Shown here: positions 37,901 to 47,514 of the stretch, one piece after another | How positions within the stretch are numbered: the first letter of the stretch is position 1 | How the letters are laid out: each line of letters starts with the position of its first letter | Assembly (NCBI GenBank): GCA_030849805.1 | Contig: JASANZ010002243.1 | Coordinates: 35,601-99,600, forward strand | DNA: 64,000 nt | Direction of reading: 5' to 3' | Origin: Sergeia podlipaevii | Lineage: Eukaryota > Euglenozoa > Kinetoplastea > Trypanosomatida > Trypanosomatidae | The notes under the pieces: model-generated | Databases searched by the model: none | The model's input: only the letters and a program-made list of their open reading frames with translations | What the model was told of the DNA's origin: nothing | Position numbers and translations under genes: made by a program

Positions 37901-38715
37901 TCCTTCTCCTGTGCGGCCGCTTCTTCTGCTTCCTCGGGAAGCGCTACAGTCCGCGTCCCTCGCTTTCCAGACACCGGGAGTTTTGAATACGATGCTGCAA
38001 AGCCATGCACGTCATCGGCGCTGCTGCTACACCATGGTATTGCCTCAATATGTGATATCCGTGGAGCACCCGTAGCTATTTGATGCGCAGACCGCAGTTG
38101 TTGCTGAAACTTCTGTTGTGTGTTGATAGAGGAACCAAGGTAGCTGTCTGGCTGGGAGTCTCCACTTCCGTTTGGGGTGCCGTTCTGGGCTTGAGAGCTG
38201 TGGCTGAATAATACTTCCTGAAATCTGTGTTGAGTGGAACCACTAGCAGCATCCGCAGCGCCTAGAGGACTTCCGCTGGCTCCACGTTCTTCGCCACGAA
38301 GCCCCGGGAAGGATCCAGCTATCTGGGATGAGTGATCCACAGAAAACCGTTCTTCATCCTTCTTCAATTGGTCTAGATGGTAGCCGCCTGATGATTTGCT
38401 ACCTGCTGGTAGTGGTGAGGACGATGGTGCTGTGCGTGCGGTGATGGACGCTGACGCACTGCGTAACCCTTCTTCTTTTTCATCTTCCTGCAATCCGCTC
38501 CACTCTTTAGAGAGAGTTGAGGAGGGGGAGAGGGTAGTATCATAGCGGCTCTGCTTGACTGCATGGAGCCAGAGTCTTACGGAGCTGCAGGCATCGCAGA
38601 AAATGTGACCGCAGTGGCGACAGTGATGTCTTCGGTGAATGAGCGAGAAGGCTCTGCTGCACTTCTCACATTGACTGGCACATACGTCTCTCTTCCATAA
38701 ACTGGGGTGTATCAT
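34933..38715 (-). CDS. FYVE zinc-finger protein with the finger split by a long insertion
   Basis: 1260 residues from ATG 38713-38715 (an upstream GTG/CA-repeat extension is rejected); TGA stop. The N-terminus holds the FYVE landmarks in order: WKRD (7-10, the WxxD motif), C16-x2-C19, RRHHCRHCG (28-36, the R+HHC+xCG PI3P-binding patch) and C40-x2-C43. The last zinc pair, normally some 20 residues on, appears at C298-x2-C301 within RFLCRVCDACSTLL, after about 250 Ser/Gly-rich residues. The rest is long, Ser/Thr-rich and probably disordered. A folded patch at about 905-975 (LNVNLEVIGLSSTLV, then GYVVVVLRGG) may be PDZ-like, which is speculative. FYVE proteins bind PI3P on endosomes; kinetoplastids have several. 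Endosomal or flagellar-pocket membrane recruitment is inferred. Confidence 0.75.
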   Translation of the reverse strand: MIHPSLWKRDVCASQCEKCSRAFSLIHRRHHCRHCGHIFCDACSSVRLWLHAVKQSRYDTTLSPSSTLSKEWSGLQEDEKEEGLRSASASITARTAPSSSPLPAGSKSSGGYHLDQLKKDEERFSVDHSSQIAGSFPGLRGEERGASGSPLGAADAASGSTQHRFQEVLFSHSSQAQNGTPNGSGDSQPDSYLGSSINTQQKFQQQLRSAHQIATGAPRISHIEAIPWCSSSADDVHGFAASYSKLPVSGKRGTRTVALPEEAEEAAAQEKDARLWWTRSAAAERRERGEWRFLCRVCDACSTLLAVQGDGKEGEGEGRSGSDVSPEAAATATTEASLNASTRSGNPPAEVVRSPVTFGFSLVRSPLVGPTESAPPLESPIGGRDATQFNMSRSGASSSGVCSTMWNTLKAQLYSSTSVVTTASVGPSDSRTTIEEVGSPVKVTSSSLTPTLKATVSDGTAASTSSTTTMSTSSKPTKMNELGATGTPPPLTVHSMATLSELTTLARRQRRVCIILFDERERESDPVMPHIFAPTTASCSSAASRHGKSSPQTAASSMTSAAISCSSTVMTSHRRHTQDGASDILRSQLLLFPSHPPSPIVRHSSPSTAPSANSSATPLGGGGGGSYVQVDSSCWLSPFARTQALLRHELPRTYDRRVHSGYVLAALFDQLRSSTAAAGNSSNVSPMQYASAGARPVAISSLYHAGSSSSSTSAYHFPASVAAGGPSMTDPWSYEHRMRGVSEIDRSTSTILTQQQQRAHIYFGDGNDDAGEVGHGGGTVNGSGHHYADPALMSTASTVWRPPQRSIALQIPVTLMASPMPVSGTVDGARTSSFSRRRQQQKMVPQVASCMTSSSSITPGVLRSAQQRKSVKRGAGARAPCLDASTGKVRYAELRNDLNVNLEVIGLSSTLVRSGSGVVGMDVTRVHDMEQLATQLTHASIGVDGYVVVVLRGGNACSTTSPPSAPYGVSGFAGTIIAPTVPSTTAAAVGLTGRGRRTDSPSGMEDSILSSRRGAAMAGITTPTSIMGAASSSAKTTTPFSGKHLYALYQHLSECGGQVPPIAIVDVIPNSTKTPIEHNHICNGYVAAENAAANSESCLSSNANVKDNNNGDKARPYPEPLKLSTSISSAGQESRASNNSAPQGNLQKMHMSAPTITAAAASIAYPISVMCPARSRLNTRAAIQSLQSASKHMGVSYSRKYYPEPTGPAPTIQRGSTIESSGAWAGGDLSEDAAFPLLQHPVEAVVGLILQREQRNGFSS

Positions 38716-41700
38716 TCCGTATATTCTGCACACACACACAACTTGTTGTTAGCTACAAAAAATCTGTCTATATATATATACGTTTCCTTCTCTCGATCTC
38801 ACTCTCTTGTTTGTTCGGATAAACTAAAACAAGTACACAAGTAAGACGCTGCAACAACAACAACAATAATAATATATTGAATTTCAAGAGAGAGAGAAAA
38901 AAAGAAATGACTCTCTAAATTGATACAAAAAAAATAAAAAATTAAAGTAATGACTACCTTAACACCAAAAACAAAAAACGAAAAGAAAACGCCAAAAAAA
39001 AAAACACACACAGACACTTCAGCAGCTATATATATATGTTGCAAATATAAATCAGCACACTTGAAACGGTGAACTTTATATAAATACACTGCTTTAACAA
39101 ATGGTACCAAAGCAAACAAACAAACAAACGAATAAAAAAAGCAGAAGCACACAAGCAAGATATACGCAGAGTAGAACGTGGCAGAATGGATACCAATCAG
39201 TCCTTCAAGAAACCAATGCCACCCTTCAAAAATAATAACAACAAAAAAAAAATGCCACACGTTGCAGATGTGGTTATCACAAATTGAGGTACACACGAAA
39301 ATATTAAGTGGCTGGAAGAAGTCTTTGAAACTTCCAACTCGAACGAAGGATCAAACCAATTACTAGAACAGAGAAGAAAAATAAAAGTGCAGAGAAAGAA
39401 AGTTTTAATGAAACACCTCTCGTTCTCTTCCTTGACTATTCTAGCTACTCCTCACAGTGAAGGGTGAGCAAAGGATTATTTTCCCTTTCTATAAATGTGT
39501 GTGTGTGACACAGATTTTTTTTTTAAAATGAAACTAAGAGCGTACACTTGCTAGCTACGTCTCGTTTCTGTTCACGCTACAACAGATAAAAAAATATGCT
39601 TGCTGATATACGCACGCAAACACAGTCTCTCTCAGATGTGTGCAATGCTATAAAAATATATAAGTATATAGCAAACAATTGTTTCTATCTACTTCAATGT
39701 CTCTTGTGAAGACGTTGTTTACTGTTCTTTTGATCGACTCGAAGTCCTTATCTCTTGATTTATGTTCGTTCTCCCTATTTTCTAATATATATATATATAT
39801 ATTGAGTAAGAAAAAAGTTCAATAAATTGTACTTGATATCTAGAACGTTCAAAAAAAAGAAAAAAAACTCCAATATATATATAAGCACTTAGCGCTATAG
39901 CGATGCACTGCTATGTCAGAGATGGTGACAACAAAAATAAAAATACACACACACGACGAACAACAACAACAACAAAAAGATATCTCCCCTTTTCTTACTG
40001 CTTGCTTGCCAGTGAAAGCAACCCTCACCCTTTTCCTTCTATATTCACGTAGTCAGAAAGAAAGAGGGAAAAAGGACACACCGTTTGACTTTCCCTTTTT
40101 GAAAGAAAGTTAACTCTTTTCCCTATAGAGAAAGAAAAGATATGGAGTGCGAGGCCTCAAGTAACAACGAGTCAAACGTCTGGACGTGTGGCTGTATCGT
40201 TTTCTTGCTTCAATGCCGAGGAACACTGTGCTACCGCTCGAAACTTTAAGCGTGCTGTAATGAGTATACTGATACTTTTATGCTCAATATGAGAACACAG
40301 CAGTAAAAAAAGAAAAGTAAACGGAAGCGCGCTTAGTTGACAGTAACACAGAGACGCACACACACAAACACACGGGAAGGAGACACAAAGAAATTCTTTT
40401 CCTTTAAAGAAAAAAAAAGCAGATTAAAAGTAAAAGGAAGCAGAAGATGAAAGCCGCACCAATCACGACAACAGCACACCAAAGCAGTGAACAAAAAGGG
40501 GGGGGGGAAGTAGGAAAAAAGTACACCCCAAAAACAAGCTGTAAAGATGGAAGACACCTACTCCCTGCTTAAAAGCGCAGGAAGGAAAATGATCTCCCAG
40601 TCAAGACAGCAACTCGCCTTCTTAAACACACACACACACTCTCTCAAGCTTAAACAACTAAATAAAAAAATATATATGTAATAGTAACAATAAAAGTAAT
40701 GAGGTGGACAAGAAAATATAAGTTCAACACTTATATATATATATATATATATAAATGTGAGAAATTGCTCACTCCTTGTTTGAGTGTTCTTCTTCGCTCC
40801 GCGTCGCACTAGATAATGTAATATAATATTATATATATATGTACTGCTAATAACACTAAGGAGAACACCAATAAAAAGGAGGAGGAGGGGAAAAAAAAAC
40901 TGTAATAATAACTAAGGCAGAAAAATAAGAGAGATAAATAAAAAAATAAGATAAAACTAATAAAAAGAACACTTCAAAAAAAAAAAAATACAAATATAAA
41001 CAGCTGCTTAACAAGGGTACGGTGTATGTACGACCTTGCGCTCAAAAGGAAAGAGTGAAGTGTCGGAGGAGGAAGAAAAGCGGCACACACAAAAAAAGCA
41101 AAATAGTACTAATAATACTAACAATAAGAAAACGTTTCTTTTAAAAAAATTGTAGTAATATCCCTAATCAATAATAATAATAATAATAATAATAATACCA
41201 CTCAAAGCAGGGGTGTGCTTGCCTGCAGTGACTTAAAAAAAAAAAATGTAAGCTTTTGAAAGGCTTGTATGTGTATTTACAAAAAGGTATCCTTTCTCTC
41301 TCTCAAAAAAACAAAAAAACACTATTGTAAAAAAAAAAAATGTGAGAAAGAAAGACCCTAATTGTCATTTGTTTTGTGATGAAGGGGGGGGGAGGGGGTG
41401 ATAAAAAAAAAATTAAAGAATGAAAGGGAGAAAGAGAAGAATAGATATATTATGATAAATCCAAACAAGTATCTGCAAAGGGCGGAAAAAAGGTACGCGC
41501 TCAACGAGAGGATCCCTTTAAAAAAAAATATATAAGTATATCAAGGGGAACCCCACCAGTTCAGAAAAATACAAAATTTCATATGTATGTGCAATTTTTT
41601 TAATTGTGCATTTATGTTAGACGTAAATACGCGTACCTTAAACTGTGTGAGCGCTTTAAAAAGAACAACAACCACAACCACAACTCCCAACCAACAGTAG

Positions 41701-41930
41701 CATAATCGTAACTTGAGCTCGCCAAGTTAGTAACAAAAAAAGGGGGCTTTAACGCTTAACATACAATTATAGCATTATAAAAATACAAAAGAAAGTTACT
41801 CGTCAATAAAAGAAGAAGGAGCAAAGGTAAAGAAGAAAAAAAAACAGTGGAAGCAAAAAGAAAAGTATCCACTATAGTAGAAAGAAAGTACAAGCATTGC
41901 CATATTCAAATGTTAGTACAATTACTTCTA
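38716..41930. other. Long gene-poor, AT-rich intergenic region
   Basis: About 3.2 kb, the most AT-rich gap, with (TA)n at about 39785-39801 and 40732-40753, (AAT)n at 41169-41197, A runs, and G runs near 40498-40508 and 41385-41392. A short stretch at about 39170-39365 is more complex but gives only a 62-codon plus-strand frame. I find no tRNA, rRNA or mobile-element coding sequence. Confidence 0.5.
41169..41197. repeat. (AAT)n trinucleotide microsatellite
   Basis: About nine to ten uninterrupted AAT units, directly visible, downstream of the NOL10 gene on the transcribed strand. Confidence 0.9.
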
Positions 41931-43913
41931 CTACTTCTTGGCTCTCTTCAGACGTTCTTCCAGAGTCATCTTCTCCGAACGGACCTTCTTGCGGGCTGCG
42001 TGGATCTGCTTGTCATTGCGCGTGAACACATTGGCAAAGTCCTTCTTGACTTCATACATGGTCACCTGCTTCCCACCCTGCTCCTTGTCGTTGCCACGGC
42101 TACCACGCGAAGATTGACGTTTGCGACCCACCTTGCCGCTGACTTGCACTCCTCTAAGATGCTCGCGGGCCTCATCCAATCCTCCCTTGCTGTTGCGAGT
42201 GTCACCATTATTCGTCATGTCCTCACCATCAGCGCCGCTGCCCTCGGTGTCAGGAACAATAGAGAAGAGATCGGACTCGTACCGGTTGCGGCGCTCGCTT
42301 GCCTTGATGCGCCGTTCCTCCACTGTCTGGAGCAGCTTCGCGTACTCAGGATTCTTTCGGTCAAGCGTAAAGGAGGCGGTGGTCTTACCAGTGACAGGAT
42401 CAAAAGCCTTGGCGAAGCGGGGATCCACCTTGGCGGCAGCCAGAGCCGACACCTTTGCTTCTCCTCCAGCGCTTTCGATAGCTTCGTCCGCCTCCTGGGC
42501 AGCCGGATCTACACGCTTGAAGCGACTAATACGGTCCGACCAGCGGCTTTCCTTCTTTTTCTTGGCGTTTTCAAAGAGATACTTGTTGAACGCCGCTGGA
42601 TCCACAACTGCCTTGAGCTCACGGTAGAGACTGTTCTCAATAAACGCACCATGCATAACAGGTCGCACCTTCCCGCCCGCAAGATCCTCTGCTGTAATGC
42701 CAATGGACTCCATCTCCTCCTTGGGAATAAACGTGAAGTCATCGTACACGGTTGCCTCTTCCTTCTCCTCCAGTTCCTCCGTCATGACTTCTAAGAAGGA
42801 GGCCCAGCGTGGGGCAGCGCCGAGTTGGGGGACAAAATGAACCTGCACACGCGGCACGTCACAGCAGATAGCCACAACACCGCTATCATCACACTCGTAC
42901 GGCGCAACCAGGTTGTTCTGGCTACGGAGAAGGCAAAAGTCAGTGATGTCAGCTGGTGCATCAATGCTTGTGAAGTTGCTGCCGTTGGTCTTGTTCCATA
43001 CCTTGAGGGAGCGTGTATCAGCAGACAGCACGTAGCTGGCCTCACCGGTAGAGGTGCTCTTGCCCTGAAAGAAGTACGTCTTTACAATGGGCAAGCTGTT
43101 CATGTGATCCTTCACCAGAAGCGGCTTCTGCAACCGAATATCATACAAGAGCACCTCACCACTCTCAAGACCACAGGTAAATAACATTCCACCGTTTTCA
43201 TCAGTTGCAATATGCCGCGCTTCACATGCCTGCGAGATGCCAGAGAGAGAGCCCGCACCAGCGACCTGTATGCGCGCTGCTGCGGTGCCGACTCGACTGT
43301 CCCACGACTCAAGCGCACCATCGCATCCAGCAGTCAGCGCGAGACCGCTCACTGGCCCTTTGCTAAATACCTCGACATGATTGACGCCCTCGGAGCTCTG
43401 AGTTTTGTAGCTCTCAAGAAAAGAGCCGGTTTCTAGATTTATGCGGAAGATTTCGTGAGAGACACCGCTGGAGAGAAGCTCCGCGTTGAAGCGATTGAAG
43501 CCAAGGCTGCGCTGAATGTGAGGGACACGTAAGCGGTCTACAATCGCGGCCGTGTGGTGAATTGTAATCTGCCTACCTTCTCCACGAAGGGCAAACTTGC
43601 GATAGTCCGGTGAAAGGCACACTCCGGAGAGAACATTCATATCAGCGTTAAAGCTGTATTTCATGCTCAGCTCGTTGACATCAAAGCACTTGAGACGGTA
43701 AGGGTAGTCGCCGGCAGCAAAGAGGTGCGTACCATTTTGGCACCGAAATATAGTGCGAGCGCAATGTGGGAACTCAAGGTCATGCAGAAGCTCCACGCGG
43801 TTCTCGCTGCCTGCAAGCTTCTTGTTCTTCCTGCGCTCACTCAGCCATTCAGGGAGGGACTTCCCTGCCGTCAGGTTGTAGGTTTTTACCTTGTTATGCA
43901 GTGAAACTTGCAT
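41931..43913 (-). CDS. NOL10: Nucleolar protein 10 (ENP2) homologue, WD40
   Basis: 660 residues, ATG at 43913, TAG stop. The N-terminus matches the family: VKTYNLTAGKSLPEWLSERRK, then RVELLHDLEFPHCARTIF and HLFAAGDYPYRLKCFDVNELSMKY. A seven-blade WD40 propeller covers residues 1 to about 370, including GVCLSPDYRKFALRGEGRQI and MLFTCGLESGEVLLYDIR. Residues about 490-530 contain the NUC153-type motif DPRFAKAF followed by FTLDRKNPEYAKL. The C-terminus is basic (KKVRSEKMTLEERLKRAKK). NOL10/ENP2 is an essential small-subunit processome factor acting in the nucleolus with AATF/BFR2. Length agrees with family members (about 650-700). The assignment is secure. Confidence 0.92.
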   Translation of the reverse strand: MQVSLHNKVKTYNLTAGKSLPEWLSERRKNKKLAGSENRVELLHDLEFPHCARTIFRCQNGTHLFAAGDYPYRLKCFDVNELSMKYSFNADMNVLSGVCLSPDYRKFALRGEGRQITIHHTAAIVDRLRVPHIQRSLGFNRFNAELLSSGVSHEIFRINLETGSFLESYKTQSSEGVNHVEVFSKGPVSGLALTAGCDGALESWDSRVGTAAARIQVAGAGSLSGISQACEARHIATDENGGMLFTCGLESGEVLLYDIRLQKPLLVKDHMNSLPIVKTYFFQGKSTSTGEASYVLSADTRSLKVWNKTNGSNFTSIDAPADITDFCLLRSQNNLVAPYECDDSGVVAICCDVPRVQVHFVPQLGAAPRWASFLEVMTEELEEKEEATVYDDFTFIPKEEMESIGITAEDLAGGKVRPVMHGAFIENSLYRELKAVVDPAAFNKYLFENAKKKKESRWSDRISRFKRVDPAAQEADEAIESAGGEAKVSALAAAKVDPRFAKAFDPVTGKTTASFTLDRKNPEYAKLLQTVEERRIKASERRNRYESDLFSIVPDTEGSGADGEDMTNNGDTRNSKGGLDEAREHLRGVQVSGKVGRKRQSSRGSRGNDKEQGGKQVTMYEVKKDFANVFTRNDKQIHAARKKVRSEKMTLEERLKRAKK

Positions 43914-45258
43914 TGAGTGTGTGTGTGTGAGAGAGAGAGATCGAGTGTTTAAGCCTATCTACTTTGCTATGGTGCAAGTATGTACTTTTTTTTTTTCGTA
44001 CAAAAAAAAAATAGATCTCTTCTCTCTCTCGTTCTAATTTAGCAGTTCAAAAATTGAAGAGAGAATCCAGCTTAGCTTCTTTAGATGTTTAAATGTAGGC
44101 CATAATATCGTCAACGAGAAAAAGAAGAGAGAAGAAAAAGAGAAAAAATTTTGATTTTATGAAATGAACTAGAAGAAAAAAATCAGTTTCACAGCGTACA
44201 GTACAAAAAAAAATCAGAAAAAAAAGAACATGTTACCCGGTCAATGCTAAACTAATCCAATCATCTTCCTGCTAAATGGAAAACAAAACTATATAAGAAA
44301 AAAAAACCCATATAAATCTACGCATTTATCTTTTCTTTTTCTCTTCCCTTCTTTCCTAGTCAGTGTCCTGAGTGCCAAAAGAAGGTGTTCAAAGTACTTC
44401 TTTCCCTATCAGGATTGACAAAGGACATCACACTAATCAAATAGCGAAACATTTAATTGCATTCCCTCAACCCCTTCCATTAACGACCTGAAATAGCGTA
44501 GAGGCAACACAAGTCTAAAAGTTTCGTATCTTTGTTTTCATTATTTTATGTGCATATCCGTTTTTCCTTTATCGCGTTTGTACGCTTAGCAATCAACAAA
44601 AGATTTTTTTTTTTTATAAATGAACTGCCTTTCGGTTTGGTTATAAAAAATGCATACAACAGCCAGGTCCGCATAAGATACAGTAAAAAAGAAAAAATAT
44701 TTATTCCGTGATTCTATACATTCAACGGATAAAAAAAAAGAAAGTTTATCGCTATCTTCACTTTATATATTCATTTTTATTTTTTAAATTGCATTGGGTA
44801 TCCATTATCGTTCACAGTCTTGTGTAGACGCACTTATCAATACAAGGGTGAATACACTGTTTCTATGGGATGATTTTAGGCTCATCTCTATTTAACGTGA
44901 TTTTCCCCTGTTCCTCCTGTTGCTCTCGTGGATCACCTGCTCTCCGTATTTTTAAAAAGAATTTAAATATCACAATAGAGGAGAAGTCAGTGAGAAAAGG
45001 AAATAGAAAGCCTAGTAATCGTGAGTGCATTGTTTTTGTGCCTTGCATACCTATGCGCAAATATGCGCAAAATAATAAAAAAATCCTTTGAGTAAAAAAA
45101 AAAAAGAAGATAAAAAGGGTTTATGAAGCGCTAAAAATAAAATAAAAAAACACGTGGGATACAGCAATACTCTCCGTTATCTTCTCTACCTTGTAGACTG
45201 TTCAGGAAAATATAGTTGTGTGTGCTCCCGCATATATCCCACTGCAGTTTCTCTTCTC
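43914..45258. other. AT-rich intergenic region
   Basis: About 1.35 kb. (GT)n and (GA)n lie just upstream of the NOL10 start (43917-43940), then A/T homopolymers. The short frames at 44863-45091 lack domains. No gene seen. Confidence 0.55.
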
Positions 45259-46452
45259 TCACATGAGAAGCTCCTCAATGAGTCCAACGTGAATGCGCAC
45301 ACCAGTCTCAAGGCCACTTTCGTCCACCATGTACACTGAGCTGTGGCAGGCGTGACAGGCACCAATCGCGTCGTTCTTCACTCCTATTCTTCCATAGCAT
45401 CCAGGGACCACATTCTGAAACTCAGAAAAGTCCTCCGCGCCAAAGTTAGGCTCGGTTGACTGGTGAAAGCTTCCCACAGGAAGCTTCTCTTCACACACCT
45501 TCTTGAAGATCGTGTAGCACTTCTCATCGTTGTTCACGCTGAGCACTGGCTCGGGCCAGTCAATCGTGCACGTGGCGCCGTACAAGCGGGCGACCCCCTC
45601 GGCAGTCTCCCTCAGCATAGCTGGTGCCTGCTTTTCTGTCTCCTTGTCAAGACAGCGGATGGTACCTCGCATGATTGCGGTATCAGGAATCACGTTAAAG
45701 CTGCCCGTGCCGGCGGTGAGTGTGGTGACGCTTATCACAGGGGCCTTAAAGGTCTCAATGCGGCGAGCGGAGATGCTCTGGAGATTTACAATGATTTGAG
45801 CGGCGATTAGCGTGGGGTCCTTGCACAGGTGCGGCGCAGATGCGTGACCGCCAGATCCGTGAATAGTAATGTCAAAATCAATTACTGCGCCAGAGGCAAT
45901 ACCTGGCTTGGAGGTGGCCTGTCCGACGGCAAGGTGGGGATCGTTGTGGAGGCCAAAGATCATACTGACGCCGTCCATGGCACCAGCACACACCATCTGC
46001 TTGGCGCCGCTCGGGCTCACTTCCTCCGCGTGCTGAAAAATAAAGCGAACCGTGCCCTTGATGATAGGCTGCATCTGACACAGCACCTTGGCAGCACCGA
46101 GGAGCATGGCGGTATGGGTGTCGTGTCCACACGCGTGCATCACGCCTGGCTTGGTAGACTTGAAGGGGACATCCGTCTCTTCCTGCAGAGGAAGCGCATC
46201 CATGTCCGCACGAAGCGCGATAACAGAGCCAGGACCGGCACCTCCCTCAAGGTCTGCAATGAGGCTGGTCTTGGTGGGCCGAGATAGTTTCAGCGGGGCG
46301 GCAAACGTCTTCAACACACCTTCAACGTAGTCGGTGGTAGGACCTTCCTCGTGGCTCAAGCAGGGGTTGGCGTGGATGTGGCGACGCCACACGATCACCT
46401 CTGACTGCACCCCCTTGACGAGAGCATCAATGCAATCCTTAGATGCTGCCAT
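45259..46452 (-). CDS. M20 family N-acyl-amino-acid amidohydrolase (M20D peptidase)
   Basis: 397 residues, ATG at 46452, TGA stop; typical family length. Starts [16 protein letters not shown], the conserved opening of M20D amidohydrolases. Metal-binding motifs are intact: HACGHDTH (106-113), QHAEE (140-144, with the catalytic Glu and a ligand Glu), GLHNDPH (167-173) and the late GAEDFSEF, followed by a C-terminal CHACHSS. The dimerisation insert contains [10 protein letters not shown]. These di-metal enzymes release amino acids from N-acyl or related conjugates (aminoacylase, hippurate hydrolase, indole-acetyl-amino-acid hydrolase). Trypanosomatids carry annotated N-acyl-L-amino acid amidohydrolases of this kind, some thought to come from bacteria. 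No signal peptide is evident, so it is probably cytosolic. Substrate unknown. Confidence 0.9.
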   Translation of the reverse strand: MAASKDCIDALVKGVQSEVIVWRRHIHANPCLSHEEGPTTDYVEGVLKTFAAPLKLSRPTKTSLIADLEGGAGPGSVIALRADMDALPLQEETDVPFKSTKPGVMHACGHDTHTAMLLGAAKVLCQMQPIIKGTVRFIFQHAEEVSPSGAKQMVCAGAMDGVSMIFGLHNDPHLAVGQATSKPGIASGAVIDFDITIHGSGGHASAPHLCKDPTLIAAQIIVNLQSISARRIETFKAPVISVTTLTAGTGSFNVIPDTAIMRGTIRCLDKETEKQAPAMLRETAEGVARLYGATCTIDWPEPVLSVNNDEKCYTIFKKVCEEKLPVGSFHQSTEPNFGAEDFSEFQNVVPGCYGRIGVKNDAIGACHACHSSVYMVDESGLETGVRIHVGLIEELLM

Positions 46453-46458
46453 ATTCTT

Positions 46459-46459
46459 G

Positions 46460-46486
<27 letters not shown>
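46459..46486. repeat. (GT)n microsatellite in the M20 gene 5' UTR
   Basis: About 14 GT units beginning seven bases upstream of the M20 start codon, followed by imperfect TGTG/TGCG units to about 46508. On the transcribed strand it reads (CA)n and should be within the 5' UTR if the acceptor near 46530 is used. Confidence 0.85.
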
Positions 46487-46494
<8 letters not shown>

Positions 46495-46529
46495 TGTGCG
46501 TGCGTGCGTATGTAGAGAAGATAAAAGTA

Positions 46530-46553
46530 CTTGTATTAAAAAAGGGGGAAAAA
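46530..46553 (-). promoter_or_regulatory. Candidate trans-splice acceptor of the M20 gene
   Basis: On the minus strand a pyrimidine run (T, C and T blocks, 46538-46553) is followed by the first AG at 46531-46530, as expected for a spliced-leader acceptor. It would leave a 5' UTR of about 77 bases made largely of the (CA)n repeat. Predicted by pattern only. Confidence 0.35.
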
Positions 46554-47292
46554 TAAGCCCAATTCAAGGAAAAGCTACGTGTTCCATGATAATATATATA
46601 AATGAGATGAGTGAATAAAAGTTGATGCATAAATTGATTCTTTTTTCGAGTATCTTTATGAGCATAATGATAATGATAAATAGAGTACAGCCATTTCTGT
46701 ACGCACACATCGCGTGATGAACATCGTCGCGTTCTTCATTTTCGTTCTTTCCCTCCCTGCTAAAACAGAGATTATGGAAAGGAAAAAAAAAATGAGATTG
46801 CTGCTAGCAAAGCTATGCATGTCTGCTTGCCGTTTTTTTTTTCTTTCCTTCCTTCTGCTGATTCAAACAAAACGTAAAGAAGAAGAGAAACAATACACAC
46901 GAAAAGCTCAACGCATATACGCAAAAAAAAAAAGATGAACGGCTGACGTATTTCTCCCTCGCCCTCGTTCTCACTTTCAGCATGAGCGCAATCTGTGCTG
47001 TGCCGCTCTCTGCAAAAAGGAATTTTTTTTTCCTCTTTTTTGTTCCACTTCACGCACAGCATATACGAACATAGTAGGAAGAGAGCACACATATAAATAT
47101 ATAGATAATAATAAAGAAAAAAAAAGAATGAATGCCAGATTGCCTTTGAAAAATGTGTAGGGTAGTATGCATGTTGCAAGAGCTAAGCAGGGCCCGCACA
47201 CTTGCCCTCTACTTGCTCCTACTGTTTGTTTTCTCCTCTTTTCTTCTGTCTTCATGGCATTTTTTTTTTTACTCATTTAATAATAATTATAA

Positions 47293-47322
47293 CAATAATA
47301 ATAATAATAATAATAATAATAT
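47293..47322. repeat. (AAT)n trinucleotide microsatellite
   Basis: About ten uninterrupted AAT units in the intergenic region downstream of the HSP70 gene. Confidence 0.9.
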
Positions 47323-47514
47323 TTGTAAGAGTTGTACTGGGAAGTAACGCACCTCTCTACTTTCCCTCCGCACTTTCTCTTTCTTACTCACACAAGCTAC
47401 ATATCCAAAGGTAAGACAATGAAAAGGCACTCAGCATTTTTTTGTCAGTTCATTTTCTTTCTTTCTTCTGCAATGAATTCTGTCCCCGTTTCGTTCCACT
47501 TCGCCGCTCTTCTT

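Larger units (their letters stand above)
46453..47514. other. Intergenic region with (GT)n and (AAT)n repeats
   Basis: About 1.06 kb between the HSP70 and M20 genes. Besides the two microsatellites it contains A/T runs. No gene seen. Confidence 0.6.
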
